Assembly: GCA_030762935.1 (NCBI GenBank)
Contig: CM060900.1
Span: 435,157,921-435,221,920, forward strand
Reading direction: 5' to 3'
Origin: Hymenopus coronatus
Lineage: Eukaryota; Arthropoda; Insecta; Mantodea; Hymenopodidae
DNA length: 64,000 nucleotides
In this document: positions 54,986-64,000 of the stretch, in pieces
Numbering within the stretch: the first letter of the stretch is position 1
Layout of the letters: the number at the start of each line of letters is the position of its first letter
The notes under the pieces: generated by a model
Told to the model about the DNA's origin: nothing
Seen by the model: only the letters and a program-made list of their open reading frames with translations
The model's database searches: none
Translations under genes and position numbers: made by a program

Positions 54986-57900
54986 CGCCCAGTGCTAAAG
55001 TTGCATTTTTTAAAAAGTTAAAAAACCTATCTACGTTTTCATTGTCCGCCAAAACCTCTGCTAGACTGGTCGGCAGTTTCAGAGATGTTCGAATTTGCGC
55101 TAGAGGAACACCCTCCAGCAACACGTGACGGACTGAGAAGCGACAAATAGGTGGAGGTTCCTTCATAAGCAAATACCTATGTGTAAAATAACAGTATCTA
55201 ATGCACATTCGAGCCAAGTTAACCTCTTCACGTCGAGATATGCCTGAGGAGGTTGATACAGGTAGCTCCTTCACCTCCCTAAGTTTGTTCCCACGGAGCT
55301 AGCTCGTCAGGACGAAAACACCGCTCTCCGGACAACAAGCTTAAAATCATCGGATGTTACGCACGTAATTGGTACACTGAGTTCGGTGGACATGCTCTTC
55401 GCTGTTAAACCCGCAAGGTCTTTCTCCGGCAACTCAACGTGTCCAGGAATACATGCACACTCCGTATTAACGCCGGAAGCGTATATAATGTGGAGGGTAT
55501 CCTGGATGCGCTGCACGAAGGGAAGGTAGTTGCACAGCGCACGAATGCTCTGAAGGGCACTAAGGGAATCACAGTATATGGCAGTCACCCCAATTTCGAC
55601 AGCGAACATGAAGAAGGGCTCTGTGTATGTCATAGAGCTCTGTACAGTAAATAGATGTGCTAAAGGCAAACCGAAAGTAGAGGGTTTGGTCCCAAATACA
55701 ATTCATCCAACGCCTTCGTTACGCTTCCTACCATCGGTGTACAGACGATTGCGGCCACTGTATTTTGATAAAAATTCTAAAAAACAAACAAACAAACAAG
55801 AACGGATACTACACACAGGCACAGCAAATTTCCCGTAAGCTGTCATCCCGAAATCTACGTGGGAGGAAGCACGCAACCAAGGTGGGTGCACCCTTACCCT
55901 CTTGGGAAACATGCTAAGCAGTCCAATGTCGTGTTTCCAAAGCAACTATTGGAAACGGAAACCTGCCGGCCTTGGACTAAGTGAGAAGTTCCGATAACGG
56001 TCGTCCAACTCGGTGGAGAAAAAACGAGTAAACGTTGGATGCGCAAACAAGCACAAAAGCCAGTAGCCATAATTGGCTAATAGGACATCCCGCCGACATC
56101 GCAGATGGGGTTCTGCCGATTCGGCGTAGAGGCTTTCGACTGGGCTGGTAGTAAAAGCACCAACAGCCACACGGATGCCCTGATTATGGACCGTGTCTAA
56201 TCGTCTCAGCACAGCTGGTCGGGCTGAGGAATACACAATGCATCCATAGTCTAACTTGGATCGGATCAGCGCACGATAGAGACGGAGAAGCGCTGTCCGA
56301 TCAGCTCCCCAAGATTTGCCATTTAGTATCCGTAAAATGTTCAGAGAACAGTCACACCGTGCTTTAAGCTGTGCTATATGTGGTGACAAGCAGAGCTTCC
56401 TATCGAATACTAACCCAGGAGTCTTGCCTAACCACCAAGGGAAGTAAATCAGGCCCAAGTCGAAGAGAAGGCGCCAATCGCCACCGACGGCGCCAGAAGT
56501 TAACGCAGACGGACTTCTCAGTTGAGAAACGAAAGCCGTTTTTCGAGCTCCAATCATAAAGATTGTCCAAAAACTGCTGGAGACGGAGTTCTAAAAAGGC
56601 GTACGCTGAGAAGTGCAAAAAATGACAAAGTCGTCTACGAATAAGCAGGACGAAGCACCTGGGGGAACACACTGAGATATAGAATTAATCGATATAGTAA
56701 ACAGCGTGACGCTTAGAACCGATCACCAAAGTTCTCTTGAATAAAAAGGTTAGAGAATATCGAGCCCACCCTCACTCGGGAAACACGATCCCTCATAAAC
56801 TCCTGAATAACAAAGTTAGGCGTCCAAGTATATTCCAGTTAAGGAGGGAACGTAAGATCCCTGCTCGCCAACACATATCACAAGCCTTCTCGAGGTCAAA
56901 AAATATCCCAACTATTTGACAGTTCTTAAGAAAGTATTTAATGATCCGGGTCGACAGCGATACAAAATGGTCTGCTATTGACCGACGTCGGCGAAAACTG
57001 CACTGGGTGTTTGTCAGTAAATTTTGGTTTCCGGCCACCACACCAAACGTCCATTTATCATGCGTTCCATCACCTTGCATACGCCACTGGTGAGGTAAAT
57101 AGGACATTAGCTGGACGGGAGATCACGGTCCTTTCCAGGTTCTCGGGAAAAGTGGCATCAACCCAGACACGATTGTAGACCTCGAGGAGGAAGAGTTTCG
57201 CGAAAATGAAAGTGCATGGTCTAACTCATCCATGGGGAATAGTCGATTGTCCTCAAGGTTTCCGGAACTAAAGGAGAATCCTTGAGATTCCACCTGAGTC
57301 TTAACGGCAAGAAACACGGGGCTTAATTATTGTCTGAGCTAGATTTCTGAGTGAAAGCACTGCCTATAGCGTTTGCCACGGCAAATGTATGAACAACAGC
57401 TCCAGCAGGTATTTTGAGACGGCGATTGTAGATGGGTCGATTTACCGGCCACACGCATTTACTTATCCCATACGACAGAGGAAGGTATATGTCAATTAAA
57501 GGAGCTTATAAACTCGCTCCATTATTGTTTTTTTCCTGTCTTTAATAACTTATCTGGATTTGGCGCGCATCTTCTTATAATGTATTAAGTTAACCAGCGT
57601 AAGGCGACGCTGGAAAATTCGAAGAGCACGTCTGCGGGCACGAATGGCATCCCGAGATTCATTTGTCCACCAAGGAACAGGAAACCAACGAGGTTGACCA
57701 GTCGACCGCGGAATAGTCTGCTCAGCAGCAGAAAAAAGGGCTGCGAAGTGTTCAAAAGAAATCCATAACAGCCAAACGGAAATTAAGGTTCCAGATCGCT
57801 TTATATAGCCGCATTTCAGGCAAATGTGGGGAACATACAACCGGTGATAAGAGGCTAATAAGAATTAGAAAGTAGTCACTAGAATGTAAGTCAAAGATGA

Positions 57901-58500
57901 TATTCCAGTTTAAGGAAGCTGCCAACTGCGGAGAACAAACAGCTATGCCCAGGTGTTAAAAACTACGAAAGGCGTCCGAAAGAAATGTAAGCTCCCCAGT
58001 ATTCAAGAGAGATAAGTGACAACTGTCCAAGAAATCTGCAATTAGATGACCTCTCGCACAAGCCCGAGGTGAGCCTCAAAATGGGCGATGGGTATTCACA
58101 TCACCTACCAGTAGAAATGGTGCAGGTAGCTGAGAAACTAGGCCTTCTAAATCAGTGTGCCAGAGGTCAAAGGAGGGCGGCAGATATACCTATATTACAA
58201 ATGGTGAATTTGGTAGAGGCCAACGTGATTTGTACGGCGACCGACTGGATATCAGACAGTAAAGACACGGATTCAGCATAAGCATCATCTGTGACAAGCA
58301 GCACAGTGCCCCCACGTGCCTGAGATAAATCACACCGTACAGCAGAGTAATGCCTTAAGACCTAATGTGGTCGGAGCTTAGTCTCTTGTAAGCAAACAAC
58401 CAGAGGTTGATGCTGGTGCAGCAATAGTTCAAGCTCTGGTCGAAGACCATGTATGTTCCACTGTAGGACAGCCATGGTAAATGACACGGTATAAGATTTA
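54981..58500 (-). pseudogene. ORF2 of the I-like LINE (endonuclease, RT, RNase H)
   Basis: Endonuclease: FLLVGDVNTHRPF (58110-58070), with GDxN, and TNESRDAIRARRRALRIFQR (about 57665-57605). RT: CSFRRRRSIADHFVSLSTRI, then IVGIFFDLEKACDMCW (57020-56870), then WSSKNGFRFSTEKSVCVNFW, and ALIRSKLDYGCIVYSSARPA near 56260. RNase H: AVEIGVTAIYCDSLSALQSI and ACIPGHVELPEKDLAGL (55610-55425), with the D and H motifs changed in part. C-terminus: REEVNLARMCIRYCYFTHRY, then SVRHVLLEG and LPTSLAEVLADNENVD to a stop at 54981. RNase H plus AP-endonuclease places it near the I clade. Confidence 0.8.
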
Positions 58501-58519
58501 AATCGAAAGACATTTCTGC

Positions 58520-59900
58520 ATATTCGGCAGTGCTGGTCGGTTCAATTTGATCCTTTTAGGTGAAGGATTGACACCGTTTTCGGGAACACGATCCTGCCGC
58601 TTCCGCACTGTCCATTTGGCAGTGGGGGCAGAATCTTCCTGGTCCAATTCCTCCAATTCCTTTCCAATAGAAAATTTCGGTTCGAGAACCTCGAATCAAA
58701 TAGAGGTGCTGATCGGCGCAGATGGTCGTCGCCGATCAGTACTCTCCCTCCCCCCTGAAGATTTCTCCGAAGAGGACCAATGTGGAGAGTGGCGTGGACT
58801 ATTTCTTACCTTAGTTGTTTTGGGATGGAGCTTAACACTCTCTTTCAGGAGACTCTTAAATGTTTTCGCTGAGACATACGCAACGATAAGCCTGTCTTAG
58901 TGCCCGAGGTCGAAGGTTTGGAAGATACTTTATCTGGACTCCTCTTAACATTGGCTTGGCTGGCAAATGTTATTGCCGATGTAAGCTTAGATGTGGAGGA
59001 CTTTGGGTGTTGTCTGGCAATGCGAACCCTGTCAGAAATTATTGCCCCGTTAATATCGCAAGTGGGAGTAGCGATTTCCCGACTTAACTGTAACGAAGCT
59101 GTAGGTACCGAAGCGCGGGACGGAGGGTTCGCGAAGACGCAGGAGCTTACGGGCCTCTGAGGACACCTTCTGCTGCATCCGTATCTCCTGGATCGCTCTC
59201 TCCTCCATAAAACAGGGGCAATCTCGAGAACTAGATCTGTGTTCCCCTCTGCAATTCACACAAGATGGAGTGGCAAAACAACCTCCATCGTGCGATACCT
59301 CGCCACATAGAGCCCATGTAGGATGACCATTACAAAGCTCACTGGTGTACCCAAACCACTGACACGTGTAACATCTGAGTGGGTTGGGAATATAGGGCCT
59401 AACATTGATGGTTTCATACCCTGCCTTAATCCTTTGAGGGAGATGTACCCGATTAAAGGTAAGGAACAGGGTACGAGTAGGAACAAATTCACCATTAACC
59501 TTCCGCTTAATCCTATAAACAGATGCTATATCCTGGTGTGCCAGATCCTCGTGAAGCTCCTAATTGGACAACCCGTCGAATGCGCGGGTGATGATAACGC
59601 CTCGCGAGAACTTTAGCATCTTGTGTTGTTTGACCTTAATCGGGTAGCTGCCAAGCATTTTGGCCTTGAGCAGTTTTCCTGCCTGGGACGCACGAGGGCA
59701 CCGTTTCTACCAGGAGGGCTCTGTTGTGTGTTTCAATACAAGAGTGTACCGGACCAGTAATTTCGTCAAGACCTTGTACAGCAAAAGGGCTAACGGAAGT
59801 AAATGTCCTTCCTCTGCCCTAGTTATTACTAAATAGCAGGGACCACTATACTCGACTACTTCTTTTCCACTATTTTAGATTTAGGTTTTTGGTTTGCCAT
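58520..59900 (-). pseudogene. ORF1 (gag-like, zinc-knuckle) of the I-like LINE
   Basis: The start MANQKPKSKIVEKK is at 59900, followed by stops and shifts. Then come MLKFSRGVIITRAFDGLSN (about 59620-59565) and VRPYIPNPLRCYTCQWFG. A cysteine-rich block follows: CNGHPTWALCGEVSHDGGC, then CVNCRGEHRSSSRDCPC (59350-59200), the CCHC-type knuckles of I/jockey ORF1 with some His or Cys changed. The C-terminal part has EPKFSIGKELEELDQEDSAP and LNRPALPNMQ (about 58690-58530). ORF1 proteins of this type bind the element RNA. Confidence 0.72.
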
Positions 59901-60349
59901 AAAAATTGTGATAAAATTCATCCCCCAGTGCTCCCCACCCACCAACGAGGGGTCACCTCACTGGCGAGAGGGCTACAGAGGGGATATAGCAGGCTCACCG
60001 TCCCACTCACTCTGCAGTTCGGTATAATGCCTAGTCCTGGCCGATTGACTAGGGGTGGGTTTAGTTTCTAGCCTCCCGTTTAGGCGAAGCAGAAACCAAA
60101 GCGGTGTATTAGGTGGCGCACCCTCCCCAATCCCTGAAGATCAGGAGCCCAGACTCAGATGCGCAACCATCAATCAACCAGGATATCCCTTTCCACCGAC
60201 ACGGGTCTCCATGCATGGTCTACACGTGGGTGGACATTTTAACCTACTGTCTCCCTCGCCATTCGGAGGTTGCCCACACGAGGGAGTCAAGGTTGACTCG
60301 GAACCCCGGGTGCGCCAAACCCGTACCTACCATAATAGGCCTCTGGGCG

Positions 60350-60521
60350 GACATGGAATGAAGACGGAGCACCGGTGGGTTGCGATGGTGGGGGAAACCG
60401 GAGAATCCGGAGGAAACCCGCCCCTGCGCCACTTTGTCCACCACAAATCTCACAAGCGGTCGCTTGGGATAGAAACCGGGCCGTCTATGTGAGAGGTCTA
60501 ACCCCTCCGCCACGGCGCGGC
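60350..60521 (-). mobile_element. SINE family A, 3'-missing copy beside the LINE
   Basis: Head GGGCCGCGCCGTGGCGGAGG on the minus strand (from 60521), B-box region altered (GGTTTCTATCCC), body ACAAAGTGGCGCAGGGGCGG and ATTCCATGT near 60352. The 3' end and tail are absent, so the copy was cut at about 60350, next to the 5' region of the LINE. Confidence 0.8.
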
Positions 60522-61180
60522 CCATTTATGAGTTATTAAGTTCAATCCTTGAATTACAAAGTCTTAATAAGCTATATTTTGACAACTATTATACCAGCTG
60601 GACCACGCAAGCCGTCCTCTGTAGTTTTATGTTTCCCGCATCCGTTAGTGCAAGAAGGGTTGCCTCGTCACTGCCGTTCAAAGGGGAAGTGCACGTATCA
60701 GCGAAACTTCACTGAGCAGTGCTGCTATTTGCATGTGTTTTCCTCCTGGTTTCGCTGCCATAAGGTCGCGTGACCGTCTGTAGTTTGATGCAGGTCTTTC
60801 AGTCTTTGGGGAAGTGCACCATAATGCACCTGAGGCCCGGAGGTTGTATTCTTAGCGTTTTCCAATGAGACAACCACCTTCTCCGCATATCTTTAGTTAA
60901 GAACCAAAGAATCTTCCCAGGTACAAAATGTCGTGGAAAGACTAATCTGCGACACATCTGAATGTGATGGGGTTGGAGAAAATCCCACGCAAGGTTGGCA
61001 TAGCTTAAATTAAAATAATGCATACGTACAATATAGAGTAATATTTTCTTGTTATTGCATTATTATTACTATTATTATTATTGTTGTTGTTGAATCCATT
61101 AGTTCTTAATCATTAATACGTAGTTCTCATCATATTTAGGGCAAAGAAGAGCTGAGGCAGGTCTGGGGGATTCGAGGTCT
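60522..61180. other. No gene seen
   Basis: A TTA/TTG trinucleotide repeat lies at 61060-61092. Nothing else is recognised. Confidence 0.45.
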
Positions 61181-61871
61181 TTGATACAAGGTAATCTGAA
61201 AGAAAGAATAAGGCATTCCTTTAAGCTGCACCTACACCAACAGTTATATGGACATGATTTCCAAAATCGGGTATCGCTGAGCATAAGTCTCTTAAATAAA
61301 GTAAACGTATATCCAGATTGCATCGGGCAGATTTTATGGGGAGCTGAGTACTATTTTGCCAATGATTCCACTATAAATAGACATAATTTACATCAGTGCG
61401 CTCCTGAAAATCCTCACAGGTTATGACCGCATCACATGCAAACACTGGGTTGTTATCATATGGTGTGTTTTCTAGGAGACCACATCATTTGACCAGTTTC
61501 TTGGCTCCCAGATTTACTGGCCAGCTGTATTTGCAACTCCTACAGAATGAGCTGAATCTTGAGCATCTTACTTCAGTTAGCTGTGAGCCACTGGTTTCAG
61601 CACAATGTTGCACTACCCCATTATTATAGGGGGTTATGAATATCATTTCTTGGCCAGCGAGTTTGGCTGATTTAGCTCTGTTATGGGGTTACAACTAAGC
61701 CAGAGTTTAAAAACAGGACCGGAAAATCCAGATATGTTAAAAGAAAGTATATATCATGCTTGCGCTTTGGTTCCTGTAGAAATTTTAAGAGATGTCCATG
61801 TTAATTCTACGAGACCGTTGCATCAATGTAGCCAAGGCGGACATGCATTTAAACATTTGTATTATGAATAA
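61181..61871 (+). pseudogene. Mariner-type transposase relic, three frames
   Basis: Frame 1 (61181-61426): FQNRVSLSISLLNKVN, then ILWGAEYYFANDSTINRHNL and APENPH. This is the ILW.DE..F...G..N..N.H.W...NPH region, with the catalytic Asp apparently replaced by Ala. Frame 2 (61423-61629): FTGQLYLQLLQNELN, then a WFQHNVALPHYYRG-type remnant of FQ.DGAPAH. Frame 3 (61683-61871): GPENPDMLKESIYHACALVP, LRDVHVNSTRPLHQC, then HAFKHL. Two frameshifts separate the parts. The order is that of one transposase. Confidence 0.75.
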
Positions 61872-62094
61872 TGCAAAAATAAATTATGTCAGTCTATAAC
61901 ATAGGTTTAAAGGCATATAAGTTAATTACATTCCTTATTCTTTATTGCGGTCAAGGATGGAATAGTATTTATTTAATAGATATTACTAATTGCAAAGCAA
62001 AAATTGATGCATTACATGTTGTTGATAAATTAATTTTCAGATATTGATATGCCTTGAAACAGATTACTAATATGCTTTAGTCCATGTGCATATT

Positions 62095-62215
62095 GGTTTG
62101 TTCAGGGACAATCATTCTTCTACACCCATTCTTTCTCAAGCCCAGGAATCGAACCCAGCACCTCACCACAATGAGCAAGAATTCTAGTGATGAGTTATAC
62201 AACCAGTTATAACAT
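62095..62215 (-). mobile_element. tRNA-like SINE head, weak
   Basis: The minus strand reads GGTGCTGGGTTCGATTCCTG (62144-62163) as a B box, with GAATGGGTGTAGAAGAATG after it. The A box is poorly defined. A lone fragment. Confidence 0.4.
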
Positions 62216-62589
62216 TTAAGTGTTGGTTTTCAAGTGTTTAGCAAAGTTTCCTCTGTGTTGGTATTGCATCCCCTTTACTGACATGCTTAGGCAAACCTAT
62301 TGGCATCCACATTATCCAGGAGTAACTTACCTTCAGCAAAGAAGGGCATGCGTGGGCCACCTGGTACATTTTTCATGAAATCTTGCATTTTTTAGTTTGC
62401 AGCATTTGACAAACAAGAAACACAGAGAATGGCACTATGTACTTTAGAGATGTTTTTATACTTTATCTATATCATGGTACTTTTCCTAAGTTTGTAATAC
62501 GGAGAATATTTGCACATTTTCCTCTTTCCTGATACATTGATAATTGTTTTTTCATGAGTCATTTTTTTGCATATCAAATCTGTGCATGG

Positions 62590-64000
62590 CATCAGTTATT
62601 TTATTTAGGAGACTAGGGATCTGAATTCGAAGCTCTATTATTGCTTGTTTCCTCTACTAAATCTCTTAGGAGCAAACACTTTCTATTAGTTCTTCCGCTA
62701 TAGTATGTCAAATGTTGGCAGAAAATAAAACTTCACTGTTTATTGATATTCATCCATAATGCAAATGGCCATTTCCTCGTATGTCTTTTGGAAGTGTACT
62801 GTTGAACCTTCTGGTCCATTTGATCTTCGCCACTCTTTGTGGAGTTATATACCTTTTACATCTGGTTCTATTTTTGCATGATTTTGATTAATGTCTTTGT
62901 CGTGATGCACTGCACTAATGAGAACTACTGATTTTTTATTTCTGGGAACATAACTCACCATTGTGATATCATTCAAAGTTTACCATCACCTTTAGGCAAA
63001 AAACAAGGAATGCATTGTTCTTGAGGTGGATGGTTTCATGCCACTGGGAATTTCTGGTTTATTTTGTTTGATTGTCCCCACCACTGTAATTTACTTCTGA
63101 AGCATCTCTTCTCCCAGTTGAAAACTAGTGAAGTAGCTATTAACAATAATATTTTTGAATGATCCTTCTGTGCTTTTAGCAAGATCTTTCACCAAGTTCG
63201 GTCCCAGATTTTTCTGTTAGGTTCATGCAGCTTCCTTCCCGTGTGCGCAAAACTCCCTAAGGCATATGCAGATGTAGCATCACAAAACCAAAATATATTT
63301 ATGCCATACTCGGTCTATTTAAGGGCATATGCTGGATAAATCCACACCTTCCACAAAATGTAAGTAACTATTAGTCAACTGTAACAGAATCATGAGGAAT
63401 CATTCCGTTTCTACCCTTATCAAGAGACAATTCCCATATGCAGTCTGAGCTGGAAGTTTGTGGTCTACACATGAAGCTTCATAGGTGGCTTTATATGTAG
63501 GATTTGCTTTTCCTTTTTTTCAAAAATAATTCTTTTACAGGGACATCCAAACTTCTCTGAATACCAGCAAGCAGTAAAAGGAAAGCCTCCTTTTCAATAA
63601 GTGAAACATTTTTCCATGTTTTGCCATGTGAAGGAGCCAATCCTTTGCTTTCTATATCTGTGCAGTTGATGACCTCATTGGATATTTCCTATTTCCTTAT
63701 AATAAAGGCATCCTTAGGTTTACAGGTTTTCATGCCTTGAGCTAGATCAGATGACATTTTTGTATTGTGAATAGGTGTACGAGAAGTTGCAAGAGGATCT
63801 TAATTCCAAATGGTTCCATTATGAATAATGTATGTGATTGTATCTCTGAGTTACTGATGTGTAACTTCATTCTCAGACTCTGATGAAGTAATGCTGTCTG
63901 CAGCACTGTAATCTTTCAGAACATTCATATCAGCAGTTCAAAGTTTGAGTTTTCACTACTTCTATTTTCAAAAATACTTCCGTCATCACATGAATCAGCT
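62590..64000 (-). pseudogene. piggyBac-type transposase relic 2, cut by the window end
   Basis: From the window end leftward: SLIEKEAFLLLLAGIQRSLD (about 63600-63545), a YPAYALK segment (63330), EYGINIFWFCDATSAYALGS (63320-63260), HTGRKLHEPNRKIWDRTW (63240-63190), and further frames with SAVHHDKDINQ-like and NSTKSGEDQMDQKVQQYTSK near 62920-62790. This is piggyBac order: PSKYGIK.W..CD, YTGK, then YN.TKGGVD..DQ. Frameshifts are abundant. It differs clearly from relic 1, so two families are present. Confidence 0.75.

Larger units (their letters stand above)
54981..60070 (-). mobile_element. I-like LINE with ORF1 and RNase H, nearly full length, copy 2
   Basis: The order on the minus strand is complete: ORF1 (59900 to about 58520), endonuclease (about 58500-57550), RT (about 57230-56000), RNase H (55669-55307) and the distal zinc-binding C-terminus (55274-54981). 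It is the same family as 22920-27790, shown by SIGK..S.....EDSAP and LNRPALPNMQ in ORF1 and VAVGAFTTSPVESLYAESAE in RT. The copy is inactivated by multiple frameshifts. The 3' tail is missing: coding stops where R1 begins. Confidence 0.82.

Overview
This is arthropod nuclear DNA, most probably insect: AT-rich, with long introns and consensus GT..AG splice sites. It is packed with decayed transposable elements: non-LTR retrotransposons with and without RNase H, Tc1/mariner, piggyBac and Ty3-like elements, tRNA-derived SINEs and MITE-like repeats. I cannot name the species. There is no bacterial-style gene organisation, and no CRISPR array or functional rRNA gene was seen.

The one host-gene candidate is a split gene on the + strand. 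A TATA box and a noncoding first exon ending in a perfect donor lie near 2216-2343. The start codon with a clean signal peptide lies in an exon at 19191-19281. Small exons follow at 20734-20844, 22022-22123, 29478-29561, 31921-32004 and 34706-34759, and a last exon at 36292-36344 ends in a hydrophobic tail and a stop. All internal junctions are phase 1. The pieces sum to 579 nt, which is 192 codons plus a stop. The internal exons and their flanking introns are tandem duplicates of one another. The predicted product is a short secreted or membrane-tethered Ser/Thr/Pro-rich protein of unknown function. I recognise no homologue.

Intron 1 (2344-19190) holds a decayed DUF7869-type element with candidate 15-bp terminal inverted repeats (3389-7977), a jockey/CR1-like LINE (10809-13460) and an internally deleted Ty3-like element (14294-17743). 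The 3' noncoding part of that element carries four hairpins with one conserved loop and covarying stems. Later introns hold an RNase-H-bearing I-like LINE (22920-27790) with a 286-bp tandem duplication, a mariner relic (28380-29440), a second LINE interrupted by a SINE (29930-31720), and another repeat-borne coding relic also interrupted by a SINE (32591-34125).

Downstream of the gene are a piggyBac relic (36520-38000), a structurally complete 1312-bp mariner whose transposase has two in-frame TGA codons (38665-39976), and a quiet AT-rich stretch (42.2-46.6 kb). After these come further mariner and LINE fragments, two SINE-B copies, and a solo-LTR-like GC-rich block (51.9-52.2 kb). The right end has a nearly full-length I-like LINE on the minus strand (54981 to about 60070, ORF1 plus ORF2), a mariner relic (61181-61871), and a second piggyBac relic running off the window end.

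All homology statements are by-eye readings of translations and repeats; none was confirmed by a search.
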